Shown one piece after another: positions 11,524 through 22,878 of a stretch of DNA of 64,000 bases. The number at the start of each line of letters is the position of its first letter. Positions within the stretch are counted from its first letter, which is position 1. The DNA comes from Desarmillaria ectypa (Eukaryota; Basidiomycota; Agaricomycetes; Agaricales; Physalacriaceae): NCBI GenBank assembly GCA_030407005.1, contig JAUDYN010000007.1, positions 2,108,001 through 2,172,000 of the forward strand, written 5' to 3'. A program made the position numbers and the translations under genes. The notes beneath the pieces are model-generated. The model was not told where the DNA came from. It ran no database searches and worked only from the letters and a program-made list of their open reading frames with translations.

Positions 11524-12731
11524 TCATTCTTCTGCTAATGCGAGAGCCTGCTCGAGATCATCGTCATCAACCAATACGGTCGGAGGTGAGGCGTTTCCGA
11601 AGCAGAGCCGCTGTACGACGATAGCTATAAAAGTCGCATGAGATACGCGATGTATTGACGTTACATCGACGGCCTACCGAAATCAATAGATAGCTGGAAT
11701 ATAGCACAGACTTGAAACTGAAGGGGAGATTCTTGCAAGAAAAAGTAGACAGCTCTGGTGATGGTGTAAGAAGCGGACTATGATGAACATATCATTACGC
11801 ACTTGAACGTGTCTCCTCCAGCCCAACCAATTAATGTTGACATACGGAAGCCATACAATGACCGTTGCTTGAAATTACTCATTGAAGATGGAGGGTCAGG
11901 ATGAGAGAACAGTGACTACAGTGGAGCGTACCTGATTAATTGAGGTATAGGCAGAGTACTTTCAAGTCCCAGCGCAACGAAGCCTAATAGTGACACGAAG
12001 ACATCTGAACGTCCCAATATCAGAAATAAAATTGCCTCTAGTAAACTGCGATCCACCATAAGGCATTATTCGTCGAGGCGATACAGGGAGAAAACGTACA
12101 TGAAACCGGCGAGGAATTCGATGTATTGAGTATATGTTGACCACTGCCAGAATGAGAATGGCCTGGTGGACGTGCCAAAATTCTCTGGGCTGATTGTAGG
12201 ACGGTAGCGGATGCATATGTAAAGCAAGGCGAGCTGGGTCGGATTGAATATGGAACGTAGAGTATTAGGATGCGAAGTGCGGACCTGGGCCAATATCATG
12301 AGAACGGATTGTAAAAGAAGGGCAAGCTCGAAATGATTTCTGCAGGTGTGTAATGATCCATCCGCGGACAGGGAGTAAGAAGAAGCATACCCCAGCCAAA
12401 AGAAGCATCGAGTGATGTTGGCCAGCAACCTGAGTAAAAAGAAGACGGTCAAGGACCAGATGGCGTCGAGAAGAGGCTGGTACAGACAGAATCGCGCAAA
12501 CGTCACGAGAAAAGCCGGTTGCATCCCTAGAAACAAGTTCGAATCCACGAGGCCATCCATGTGTGCAAAGACGTTCACCGTTTACGGATGATTGAAGCGG
12601 CCTGGTCTGCGTAGACCTAACGTCAAGTGTCAACCAGCAAAGAATATTTGTGAATATGGGCGGCGAGATACCAAAGGAGGACCGACAGCCATGCCAATGG
12701 AGGCGGCGGTAGAGAGCCATGAGGGAGACAT
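11524..12731 (-). CDS. PQ-loop repeat membrane protein (Any1 / SLC66A2-like)
   Basis: Exons on the minus strand read MSPSWLSTAASIGMAVGPPL, then ATGFSRDVCAIL, LLANITRCFFWLG, FELALLLQSVLMILAQ, and LALLYICIRYRP with PFSFWQWSTYTQYIEFLAGF. After these come LFLILGRSDVFVSLLGFVAL, LESTLPIPQLI, FKQRSLYGFRMSTLIGW, AGGDTFK and VYFFLQESPLQFQVCAIFQL. The C-terminus ends LEQALALAEE at 11524. Two PQ-loop repeats are visible: the GPPL...GFSRD segment, and the LPIPQLI...GFR segment, which holds the actual Pro-Gln. This fits the fungal group of yeast Any1/Cfs1 and animal PQLC1, linked genetically to phospholipid flippases at Golgi and endosomes. That role is inferred from family knowledge. It lies head-to-head with an MFS transporter. 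Confidence 0.82.
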
Positions 12732-13295
12732 TGAAGTTGCGGTTGGTGCACAGGTGACGAGTGACAGTGGTCTGATGCCGTGTATGCTGATGCTTGCCAA
12801 CAACCTCTCAGTTCTCCATGAGGCTACCTTGCCGCCTTCTTTATTTCCTTCATTTCATCGCATTCTTCACGTCGAGATGACCCGGTAGTGCATGCTTGAC
12901 ACCCAAGATTGCCTATCATGAGTTTCAAATACCCTCTTCGCAGGTTTATCGGCCGATTTCATGAATGTCATCTGACGGCGATAGATCCGGGTGTACCTAC
13001 GTTTTTTTTTTTCAACTTTTACCATTGCGCCATTGTTGCGTCGGATGAACTGAGCTTTCTCTTGCAGAAATCAATCGATTAGGTCCTTGTCTGCTAATGG
13101 AGGCTCGAGGAAATATTGAGCACTCATCGTGGGGTATGTACCTTTCGTATGACTCATTTAATGATATTAGGTAAAGACCCTAGTACGCGAGTCATCAGAC
13201 GGAAAGTTCGAGCCGGTTCATTATTGCCTTCAAATTTGCGTGAAATACTGAGGGCCGCAAGTGCCGCCTCCATCCTTTCTTTCCCTCTTATCGTC
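12732..13295. promoter_or_regulatory. Divergent promoter region, PQ-loop gene / MFS transporter
   Basis: A 564-bp gap separates the two start codons. It holds a short poly-T run near 13002-13011 and no recognised coding exon. Open frames on the plus strand (12592-12888) overlap the PQ-loop exon and look like its shadow. Confidence 0.4.
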
Positions 13296-15081
13296 ATGAC
13301 TGTCACGCTCGTCGACGAGGAATCCCCATTGCTCCATACCCAGCACAAGCCAAAACGAACCCCTCTTCCTTGGTTCCAATTTTGCATTGTCCTGGTCCTC
13401 CAGCTTGCGGAGCCTCTCACCTCCCAAGTTATCTTTCCTTTTGCCCCCCAAGTAAGGATACTTGTCCCTCATCTCCAATTTGTTCGTAAACCCTTCTTCA
13501 GCTCATTCGAGACATCGGAATCACCCATGGCGACGAGACGAAAGTCGGATATTATGTGGGAGTCATGGCAAGTGGAGCTCTTCTCTTGTAATTTTCGCGC
13601 GACTAAAGATTTATTAGCAATCCCTTTTCTTTTTGACCCAATCGATGACCGTACTGCACTGGAGTCGTATCTCCGACCGTGTTGGACGCAAGCCTGTCAT
13701 CCTGACTGGGCTCTTTGGCCTGTGTATTTCGATGTACTGCTTCGGTCTCTCTAAGACCTTCTGGGGTCTTGTTTTGAGCCGCTCTCTTAACGGCGCACTC
13801 AGTATGTTCTTTCCACGTGAACCATATTCTTTTCCTGACCTCTCCGTTACGTTGTAGACGGCAATATTGGTGTTATAAAAAGGTGCTTCCCATACTAACC
13901 TCCGAGTGTCGTTACCTTTGACATGTTACAGTATGATGGCGGAAATAACTGATGCGACAAACATATCCCAAGTACGTCTCTCTCACAGCATCCCCCTCTA
14001 TCTCTGACTCATTTCTTGTCAAGGCATACGCTTACCTCCCGATTGTAAGTGTGGAAGGGCATACTTCATTGGATTAAATATCAGCAGCTAATCTCCAATT
14101 AGTCTTGGTGTACGGGTGCTACACTAGGACCCATTATTGGCGGAGCTCTCGCTCGCCCGGCAGAACAATTCCCCAGCCTCTTCGGCAACTCTGCTTTTTT
14201 GAAGGAGTATCCGTATTTTCTCCCTTGCGCCGTCCCCGCATGCTTCTCTGCAGTCGCATGGCTTGTCACATACAAGTACCTCAAAGAAACTGTCAAGCAC
14301 CCGCAACCCGTTTCCAGTCTATTCTTCAAGTCATTGGATAATCAGGATGCCAACAAGATGACACCTGAGTTAAGTGACGATGAGAAACCTCTGCCCATGC
14401 GTTCCCTCTTCGTTCCACGAGTTCTCATCGCCGCCGCCAATTACGCGTGTCTTTCTTTGGTCGAGATCGCATTTAAGGCTATTCAGCCTGTCTTCATGTC
14501 GATGCCAGTGGAACTCGGAGGCCTCGGACTATCTCCTGCGTTCATTGGGAACGTCCTCTCCGTGTACGGGATCTTTAACGGTCTGTTCCAGATCTTCTTT
14601 TTTGCCCGAATCAATGACACCCTGGGCTCCAAGACTACTTTCTTTATCGGGATGGCGTCTTCGATTCCTGTTTTCGTGTCATTTCCTATCATTAGCACCC
14701 TGGTGAAAGCGAATGGATTATGTACGCTGGTTTGGATCGTTCTTGCCGTCCAGATAGTATCATCAATCGTCATCAGCTTGTCGTATGGTGCGTTCAGTGT
14801 CCCTTTTTCATGTCACAAATCTATAATTTCTGTCTTACTCAGGCGCTGTCTTCATTTATATTGCTGCCGCCTCGCCAAATCGAGCGTCATTAGGTGCTAC
14901 AAATGGGCTTTGTCAAATGGCGGTCAGCATCTGCAGGGCCATCGGCCCCGCTGCTGCCAATTCACTCTTTTCCCTTTCTTTGAAGCAGAGCTTTTTAGGA
15001 GGTTACATGGTTTATTACGTCCTGCTTGCGACGGTATGTGCGTCACTAGTGGTTGCTTCATTCTTGCCACGCCGGTTGTAG
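13296..15081 (+). CDS. Major facilitator superfamily transporter, drug:H+ antiporter type
   Basis: The protein starts MTVTLVDEESPLLHTQHKPK, with an acidic-dileucine-like cytosolic tail, and continues with WFQFCIVLVLQLAEPLTSQV as the first helix. The MFS loop 2-3 signature appears as SDRVGRKPVILTGLFG. The antiporter motif C appears as SWCTGATLGPIIGGALARP. A central cytoplasmic loop (DNQDANKMTPELSDDEKP) separates two six-helix halves, and the end is VASFLPRRL at 15081. Several GT-AG introns are present. One intron, 13568-13617, starts with GC (ATG/GCAAGT). Its removal joins YYVGVM to QSLFFLTQSMTVLHWS exactly as the family requires. The substrate is unknown. The pattern resembles the fungal and plant ZIFL-like branch of MFS exporters at the plasma or vacuolar membrane. 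Confidence 0.87.
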
Positions 15082-15767
15082 TTTTGGGGATATAACGACT
15101 CGTAGACATGAAAAAAGCAGATTAAAATAGAATCTGCATTGATATTATTTTCCCTTTTTTTATCTTGATTGATACTACTCACATTTGTGAAGCCCAGCGC
15201 CATCCGGAAATGGTTAGCGCCGCTGAGCTTTTCGCCTGGTTATCTTGCGTATTCGGTAAGTCCTATATTCTGTGGCGGACAACATTGAGCATCCCAGGCA
15301 CTACAACGAAGCTTCTGTCACTTGTGATTTCACTCGGCGAGATGGTGCCCTAACCTGTGACATGGCATCTTTTCGGTGAGGCTCCGCTATGAGAAGGTTT
15401 CACGGTGATAATGCTTTTCACTCAGGGGGGCTTACAAAGATTCGTGTATAATCGGTGGGTCAGAAATTCCGGGGTAGGAACCCTGGTACGATTCGATCAG
15501 TACATGTACAGTAAATGATCTGTATCGAATAAAACAGCCTTCCTTCTCTGACACCGCACATAACGTGTCGCTTTATGTTACATGGGAAAGCGTTCAATAC
15601 CGATAACTTGCCTATCTCATTACAAAAGAGGTGCTACAGGTGACTGCCTGTGACTGCCTACTCGTCCCGACATTTACAGGGATTACCATGTTTCTTGGGG
15701 TAGATTTGAACCGTGGAGCAGTTCAAGATAATAAAGTGATAAACATAGGTAGTGAAAGAGAAGCTGT
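15082..15767. other. Intergenic region between the MFS gene and the NCS1 relic
   Basis: This is the 3' flank of the MFS transporter and of the NCS1 relic on the opposite strand. No recognisable exon or repeat was found. Confidence 0.4.
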
Positions 15768-17515
15768 TAGGCTGCCAAGACGACGATGTTTGAATTACTA
15801 TGCTTCTCTTTCTCCGTAGATTCAACACTCCCCTGCTCATAATAGTCCTCGGCGGTGATAGTTTTCGGGATCAGTATAGTAGTATGAGGGAACAGCTTAT
15901 TGAGTAGCGTGTAAACGACCAGCGCCAGGATGTCTGCCAGAGCAGAAGTCAAAGGTATCCGAAGACTACGTTAGACAAAAAGGAAACGGGCTTACATCCT
16001 GTAATGAAATCCGGAGCATAATACCACGATATGTTGCCAATGTAAATGTCTGGATTGACTGCGTTAGTCAGGCCAGGCTGAAGGCAAGATAAGACACCGA
16101 AAAATAATTCGGACCCGAAGTCTTATAAGGTTTGGCGTTATTGTCAACACTAGCGTCAACAAGGCTCTCTAATTGAGTCCGTTGCTGTATCGATAGATCC
16201 CGTGAGGATCGCATAAAGCTTTGGCGTCGTACGCCCCACGTTTGACGAACTGGAGAATACATAAAGACAGACCAAGACAATTATGTAGCAGGGATCACGA
16301 ACCTAATAATCGGCCGTGAGGCATGCGGAAATGGGACCCATGACGACTGAGTACGAAGTCTGAAAAATGTACTTTGATGAAAGCCTATACTGCTGCCAAG
16401 AACAATGTGGTCACCATGAATGTCAAGAATGCTTCCCCGGTAGCCAAAACCTTCCACGGGACCATTGCCCATCCTCCGATAAGCGCTGTTACGAGTTGCC
16501 TGCGTTTAAGGTTCATGTATTTTGGGAACAGCGAAGTGAGATCATTAGCGGTGCTGACAGAGTTGGTCGTAATATTTGATCCAGTGGATCACTAGTGCGA
16601 GTGGCGTCGGCGCCGGCCCGCAAGAGAAAGATAGACATGTGCCCACGATGATCCATCCGAACGCGCAAAACCAGACAGAGGTTTGGTTCGAAAGCTAAGG
16701 AAGTTGACAACGAGTACCCTTCGAACACCTTTTAAAGTCCAGAGAATTGCATGCAAGCGTTGCCCAATTGCCCTATCAAGGTCATGAGGGCGGTGTCCAA
16801 TGAGCATCGGCAGCGGAGGCATACATGTATAGCGGCAAAACAAAGGAGACAGGTGGAGGTGTATACACCTCCTGATAATGTTGACTTCTGTGAAATAAGG
16901 GGTCCGCCCCCGCCAGCCTTGTACGCCAGATAGCCTGTTGATGATGAAAATAGAGATTGGCATCTTTGATGTGTGGGGAAGCTTAAATATATACATACCC
17001 ATCATACCGAATGATACTACAGGCACAATCACTGTCTTAGCAGCAAAGAGGTAACGCAGGCGGGATGGAGAGCTAAAACGTACATCAACCTCTAATGATT
17101 TAGGCAATCGACAAAGAAAGCTTACATGCAGAGGGGCCCAGTTGAATGACAAAGTAGAGGAAGTAAGAGCACATATGTCTAGTGGTTATACCAGCTGTCG
17201 CGGGTATATGGTTCCTTAGGGAGGTGCGCGTTAATTTATTATGATCTGCAAGCTTAGGGGAGTATTTCAGCGTACGGAATATTATTGTAAGATTGCTCTA
17301 CGCATATGCAAAACTGCAAACCCTCCGTTGTAGCATTCGATTCCGAACCAAAACCAGGCAAGTACGATCTTGAATACTATGACGAAGATGGGGGATGATA
17401 CTAGTTCCTATTTGTTAACTAACGGGGTCAGCAACTGTGCTGAGCCAGAATGTCCACCAAGTTAAACACCCCAGTTCTGCTCGGAAGGAGGGGTTGGATC
17501 TAGGTATGGAAGAGC
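15768..17515 (-). pseudogene. Decayed NCS1-family nucleobase/allantoin/thiamine-type permease
   Basis: Recognisable permease blocks follow the family order on the minus strand: LDPTPPSEQNWGV (about 17475-17515), KIVLAWFWFGIECYNGG (about 17340-17390), ITTRHMCSYFLYFVIQLGPS (about 17130-17195), RLRYLFAAKTVIVPV (about 17020-17070), and NITTNSVSTANDLTSLFPKY (about 16520-16580). Then come GGWAMVPWKVLATGEAFLTF, YSVVMGPISACLTADY, YDAKALCDPHGIYRYSNGLN, RALLTLVLTI, NPDIYIGNISWYYAPDFITG and a C-terminal tail to NIVVLAA. Two positions where the family has Trp are TAG (16303-16305 and 16169-16171). One intron donor reads AT instead of GT (16126-16125). Frame is lost near 17465 and before the NITTN block. 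The middle (about 16600-16950) no longer reads well. NCS1 carriers import nucleobases or related compounds with H+ or Na+; this copy appears dead. Confidence 0.75.
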
Positions 17516-17984
17516 TTGACATTACCACTGGCGTATACCTGAGTACAAGAAGTTCTTACCTGAATTGGACCATACACACCCTCTCACGCCAATATGCTTT
17601 GCTGTGTGGGAGCTTCAAAGAGAACGAAGAGAAGTGACGTCTTCTAGTAGAGGGATAGCAGTCAGAAATCACGACCGGAACGGGCTTTGAAGCAGCTAGA
17701 CAATGCCATGGGTAAGTAATAGCTGCATAGCATAACATAAATACTGATTGAAGCGCCTAAAAATGCCCGTTTTATTAAATGAAGTGGTGGGGTACATTGA
17801 AAAGTTGAGATAACGAATAGAAGGGATGACTGATCGACGATGGAACTACCCGCGGTCAACCCTCCCGATCCTCGGATCGTTCCGTATCTACCTACCTTAT
17901 CATCAGAGTAACTTGTCGTTTATAATGTTAACATCAAGTGCATTAAGTGTCATGTATTCCTTGTAAGTGCTATCGCATCTCTTA

Positions 17985-18548
17985 TTTGTGTCTCTTTTAA
18001 CGATAGACCTATCTGACTACTTGTCAGGCAAAAATACGCTCGAGCAGGACAAGACCCTTGCTGCCGAACTCCGTGACGCCTATGAGGTTATTAGCCTTCC
18101 CTACATCACAGGCCGGCAGTATCTAGTAGCTCCAGAGCTAGTTCAAAAGGTGTTCCAATATGTTAGTCCAATTTTTTTTTCAATAATCTTTCAAGCTTCT
18201 ATCGGAAAACTAGACTCAAGAGCGAGCAGTTTTTCGACCTCCGAAAAGCTACCAAGGATATTCGTAAGTGACCGGTGTTCAGTGCATTCCTACTGATGTA
18301 TTACCCTCCCAAGTGGCATGTAAATCGTCCAAAGCCAATCGAGGATATTTCACCATCGGTGGGGAGCAAGCTTCTTTCAGCGCAGGTCCCTCCAAGAATG
18401 CCGCCGAACGAGAGGTAACCGATGACTACCGATGACCAGAAAGAGACATTTGAGATTGGAAACGACTCGGACCCGCTTTACCCAGAGCACTGGCCTAATG
18501 AGAACAACATCCCTGGATTCAAAGAGGCAGACTTTGCGTATCACTAGA
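17985..18548 (+). pseudogene. Truncated 2-oxoglutarate/Fe(II) oxygenase relic (isopenicillin-N-synthase-like)
   Basis: The plus strand reads IDLSDYLSGKNTLEQDKTLA, AAELRDAYEVISLPYITGRQ, APELVQKVFQY, then after a plausible intron SEQFFDLRKATKDI, and after another NRGYFTIGGEQASFSAG. It ends with DDQKETFEIGNDSDPLYPEH, WPNENNIPGFKEADFAYH and a stop at about 18546-18548. These blocks match the N-terminal DIOX_N half of IPNS-like oxygenases, where FYYITGHG, FF.LP...K and GY are typical. Here ITGRQ replaces the usual ITGHG. The catalytic jelly-roll half with the HxD...H iron ligands and the 2-oxoglutarate-binding Arg is absent downstream. The frame also needs a shift just before DDQKETFE. A non-functional remnant is inferred. 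Confidence 0.65.
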
Positions 18549-19538
18549 GCAGACGACTAATGGAGAATAGACGACTTACTCAATATCAAAGAGCGTTGTC
18601 ATACCCTCCAGTGAGCCCATGGTCTCCAGGTATTTTTAAGTTATGGCTGAGAATGAATTAGCCTCCTACATTATCCGCCTGCTCTCCGGTTGGAGACATA
18701 GTGTGTATGTAACCTGCGTTGCGCCTTGAGCTGATGATGATGAAATCCCATTCTACAGGATGGATGCTTGGCAATGGTAGCCACTGTAACTATGCTGTAT
18801 CTAAGAAATGGAACTGGTTGTGTAAAGTGAGGGTTTTGCGAAGGAGGGTGATGCTGGGGCATTGCGTTTTCTTGGGCGAGATGGTGTTGGTAGTCAGACA
18901 ACGACCTGGAGTGGTGGCGGTATTGAGGAGGTGGATCACAGCTTATGATTCTGTAGCACTTGAGGGGCGGGCGTCTTGAGCTAACTGAGTGCAACAGCTG
19001 ACGGGATCGTCTAACAACCTGCTTAAAAGCACGGTTCACTGTGCTGTTCTCCCCCCCCCACTAAAGCCTGGATAAGACCTTTTTAAAACTTTGACTCGGC
19101 GCTCTGTAGCGTACTTCTGTAATGTCAGTCCAAACTTTTGCTTACCGTTGACTGTTTCCTCAAAAATTTCAAGCCTGATCCAGAAACTACAATTGAATGC
19201 GTCCCCGGACTTGTGTGTGTGTGTGTGGGGGGGGGGGGCACTGTACACGAAAAGAAATGCAGGAGAATATTACGCGGAGGCCCTCAAAGGTGAAATTGAT
19301 AGATACTTCCAAGTAGCCGTAAGTAGTAAGCTTGAAGACGATGACGTACATCGTATGTATGTTGCTGTTTATCTGAAATGGGCGTAGCGCGCTCCACGTT
19401 GTCTGCTGATTGTTTTCTCTACCATTAATTCGACCCTCTGGGGACATAGACCAACTTTCTTTTTGCTTTGCATCCTAATTCACGACCGATACGCTTTTTT
19501 CTTCTCAACGCTACGACTTTCAGGCGGTAGCAGCGCTT
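18549..19538. other. Intergenic region with low-complexity runs
   Basis: No gene was recognised over about 1 kb. It contains a poly-C run near 19050-19059 and a TG-dinucleotide plus poly-G tract (19212-19238). The right end must hold the VRG4 promoter. A longer minus-strand frame (18671-19039) is basic and His-rich without a recognisable domain, and I treat it as chance. Confidence 0.4.
19212..19238. repeat. Compound microsatellite (TG)n followed by poly-G
   Basis: A run of TG dinucleotides (about eight units) passes directly into twelve G. Such tracts slip during replication and often vary between strains. Confidence 0.8.
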
Positions 19539-21062
19539 ATGTCTGGGAAAACCGATGACAAGTTGGAACGAGACGTGGTTGAGATGAGAAAATCTATTGC
19601 CAATGGTGGCGCCAGCGAAGGAAGACATGCATCTTCAAGTGCGTCGTTCATTCTCTTCAGCTCGTATGACTCACCCGCACCCTGTAGTTCCGCCCATAGC
19701 TTGCTATTGTTGTGCTTCTATCCTTATGACCCTCGTGAACAAGGTCTGTCGGCCAAGTTCTCTTGAATAACGTATTCTGAGAGAAATGATAGTTTATTGT
19801 GTCAGGCGCCAACTTTTCGATGAACTTCTTGCTACTCTGCATTCAGTCGATTGTGTGTGTCGCATGCGTCACTTCTGTGAAAAAACTTGGAATCATTTCT
19901 TTTCGAACGTTTGATGTGCAAGACGCGAAGGCATGGTTTCCTATTAGCTTTATGCTCGTCTTTGTCATATACACTGGTTCAAAGAGCTTGGTGAGACACA
20001 ACAAGTGATGCTGTAATCTTTTCCTGACTTGAATGTTCAAGCAATTCCTCTCGATTCCAGTGTATACTATCTTCAAGAACTTGACCATCATACTCATTGT
20101 AAGGACCTCGAGGGCTTTGTTATCATGTATCTGACATGTCTGCCAGGCGTACGGTGAGGTCCTGTGGTTTGGTGGCCGGGTGACAGGGTTGACATTTGTC
20201 TCATTCATCTTCATGGTAAATTCTGTCCTGTTCGACGTTTTCAATGTATATAACGACTGCATGTGAAGGTTATATCCTCCATAATAGCTGCTTGGTCCGA
20301 TGTATCTACCGCCACGGAAGATGCCACGTCTATGGGGCTCAGCGGTGTTAGCTTGGAGAACTTGAGGTCGATGACAGGCGCCGTACAGCATCTGAACATC
20401 GGTTATTTTTGGATGCTAGTCAACTGCTTAACGAGTGCAGCATATGTAAGTGTTATTCACAAACAGTATGTCTCGAGTTCTCAGTACCAGTCTAGGTCCT
20501 CACCATGCGCAAGAAAATCAAAGTAACGGGCTTCTCCGACTGGGATTCCATGTTCTATTCCAATCTCTTGTCAATACCAGTCCTCTTGGTTTTCTCTCTA
20601 ATCGTGGAGGATTGGGGCTCCGAAAGTCTGGCTCGTAACTTGTAAGCCCGACCGGCAATCACAGTACTGACACTTATCGTTTCATAGCCCAGCAAATACG
20701 CGGCATGTCTTGCTACTGGCCATTGCATTTTCGGGTGCAGCCGCTGTTGGCATCTCGTTTACTACTGCCTGGTGTATCAGAACAACCAGTAGCACGACGT
20801 ATAGGTGAAGATATCTTCCTTCGGCACAGATGTTTTGTGCTCATATATTGTGTCCAGTATGGTGGGGGCTCTGAACAAACTCCCTGTTGCAGCTTCTGGG
20901 ATGTTATTCTTCGGTGACCCTGTTACATTAGGATCTACATCGGCCATTGGTGTTGGATTTTTTGCTGGTGTCCTTTATGCAGTGGCGAAGAACAACCAGA
21001 AAAAGGCAGAGGTTCGAGGACAAGGCGATTCTATCATTCCTTTGACCAATCGCAAACCGTGA
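19539..21062 (+). CDS. VRG4: GDP-mannose transporter (Golgi nucleotide-sugar antiporter)
   Basis: The product carries GDP-mannose into the Golgi lumen for protein and lipid mannosylation. Exons read [20 protein letters not shown], then [18 protein letters not shown] and [20 protein letters not shown]. Next come [60 protein letters not shown] and [20 protein letters not shown]. The diagnostic [20 protein letters not shown] (about 20865-20925) contains the GALNK motif that contacts the nucleotide sugar in yeast Vrg4. The charged C-terminus ends NRKP. About ten hydrophobic segments and roughly 390 residues match the family. Introns are about 50-70 nt. The N-terminal exon is short and cytosolic, so the start is the least certain boundary. 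Confidence 0.9.
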
Positions 21063-21394
21063 GTGACAAGAGCCGCGCATATCCACCTGTATGGGTAGGC
21101 CACTACTGCAATCAATCGTTATAGCGCGACACATCGGTGAAACATAGATACTACACATTATTTATCTTGAATTGCATTGGTAGATATTTTGACATGGTTT
21201 TTTTTTCTCTGCATACCAACCACATTCAACTAGAACAACTCAAGACTCTTTAGCTGTTTGATGGCGTGAATTCCCTGAAGTTGAAACTCTTCTGTCCTGG
21301 AAGAGACCATAGCCTAACGATTCACTTGCTTGCTCGTCCGAATAATAAGGCAACAGATCTTGATTATCATCATCACCGACGATTTGCATCTGAT
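21063..21394. other. Intergenic 3' flank of VRG4
   Basis: No coding potential was recognised. It contains a short poly-T run near 21200. Confidence 0.35.
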
Positions 21395-21841
21395 CTATTC
21401 TGAGCGTTGAGGTATGTCCTCTGATTGTTTCAAATACTCGAGCAACGGATTCAGAGTGCGCAAGACGCGTTTCTCAGGAGACCATATGCGGTCGAATAGC
21501 CAGAGGTCGTTGAACAAGAATGGGAGGATGATTTTCGCGTTTCGGAAGAGGAGACCTGTATCCCCCGCTGTGAAGAGAAGCAAAAGCATTATGATGGGAT
21601 CTGGTAACAAAGTTATCATGTTATTCAGATGTTTTAGCACACTCAAAAAGGGATGGTAAGTGTGGTAGATACCGAGAAGATTGGCAATAGGATATGAAGC
21701 CGTATAAGCCGTATAGCGTGTGCATGTATCGAATAAGGGAAATCTGACATAAACGAATATCATTCGCTCCATAAAAGGTGCCCTGTAAGGGTATCGATGT
21801 TGTGCGTGAGCCTGAAAATAAGAATGACGCGTAATTGCCAT
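21395..21841 (-). CDS. Hypothetical protein of about 148 residues, uncertain
   Basis: An open frame from the ATG at 21841 gives MAITRHSYFQAHAQHRYPYR, then YVRFPLFDTCTRYTAYTASY, a hydrophobic segment LLPDPIIMLLLLFTAGD, and FLFNDLWLFDRIWSPEKRVL with an acidic end. I recognise no domain. The uninterrupted length and one possible membrane helix are the only support. It lies in a stretch without other genes, and its flanks on the same strand offer no joining exon. It could be chance, or an exon of an unrecognised gene. Confidence 0.25.
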   Translation of the reverse strand: MAITRHSYFQAHAQHRYPYRAPFMERMIFVYVRFPLFDTCTRYTAYTASYPIANLLGIYHTYHPFLSVLKHLNNMITLLPDPIIMLLLLFTAGDTGLLFRNAKIILPFLFNDLWLFDRIWSPEKRVLRTLNPLLEYLKQSEDIPQRSE

Positions 21842-21862
21842 GGCCCATAACAACCTGGTCAA

Positions 21863-22878
21863 AATTATTTGCGCTCTAGATGGAGTTAAAAACTAGTACC
21901 TGCGTGGTCCTTGCTTCAGACTGCTCCATGCAAGAGCTTTTAGGGGTTCCATCGATGCCTAATTTCCATTACAAAACAGTCGACAATGGCCAGGACAATG
22001 GGGTCGCAGAAATTCGCCCTTGCCCCTGCAAATCAGTCGCAAGACCGTCGATGCGAACCGAGGATGGGGTGCGGGAGCATCGCGTGCTATCGTAACAGAC
22101 CTGTGCGTGTCTGAAAAACAAGGGAAGGAGAGGGCCTTCGATACTAGCGCTGAGAAAATCAAAGTAGAGGAGAAAATACAAGGCCTTCAAGAAGGATCAA
22201 ATGCAGTGGTGCGAGTGGTGGCTCGGAGTCACATGGATTTAAAACCAGGTCGAGATAACACGTGGAGATGTGTGTAATGTCTGGAAAGGAGAACATTGTA
22301 CCGGGCTTCTATTGCATCTTGGGGGCCATTGTAGAGGCATTTTTCTTGTAATCGAGCCTATTTGCATGTTATTGAGGAAGGAAATCCTGTCCTGCAACGA
22401 TATCCCTCCCCTTCAGTCAAGAAAGTCCAGAAGGAATTTGAATCGGTCATTTTCTGATACGAATGGAAGCCGGCGTGAGGGAATAAGGGATTGGCCTATT
22501 TTGGATGCACAAAGTAGTGGCTAGATTGGGAAGGACCCTGGTATCTGTGTGGGGGACGTTGGAACTTTGCAGAGGCTGCAAAGACCAAGACTAGTAGATG
22601 ATTGAGACGTTATTGGTAGGGCAACACTTATCAGGTATGTCTAAATTTCCTTGAATATGTTTTCGTTTGGATCGAGTGTTGATCGGTGAGATCGAAGAGG
22701 GAGATGCCGAGTGAGGCCGAAGTAGATCAAATAAGTATCCGGGGTCTGATGTCAGGCAAGAGGAAGTATAAAGGCTGAGAACAATCGGACTCATTGATCC
22801 CCCAATCCGTGTGAGCCCTCGCCCTTTTACGCCCGTTGTTGTCTTTTTACCTTCTTTCTGTTACCTTTTCTTGACAAC
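21863..22878. other. Intergenic region, promoter side of the HMG-box gene
   Basis: About 1 kb without recognisable exons. Short frames on both strands lack domains. A pyrimidine-rich stretch (about 22810-22875) directly precedes the HMG-box start codon, as is common at fungal transcription starts. Confidence 0.4.

Noticed and set aside
9394..18548. Secondary-metabolite gene cluster (MFS, oxygenase, permease, 7TM)
   Set aside because: No backbone enzyme such as a PKS, NRPS or terpene cyclase is present, and two of the members are dead.
18671..19039. Minus-strand His/Arg-rich open frame
   Set aside because: No recognised domain or start context, and it lies next to low-complexity runs.
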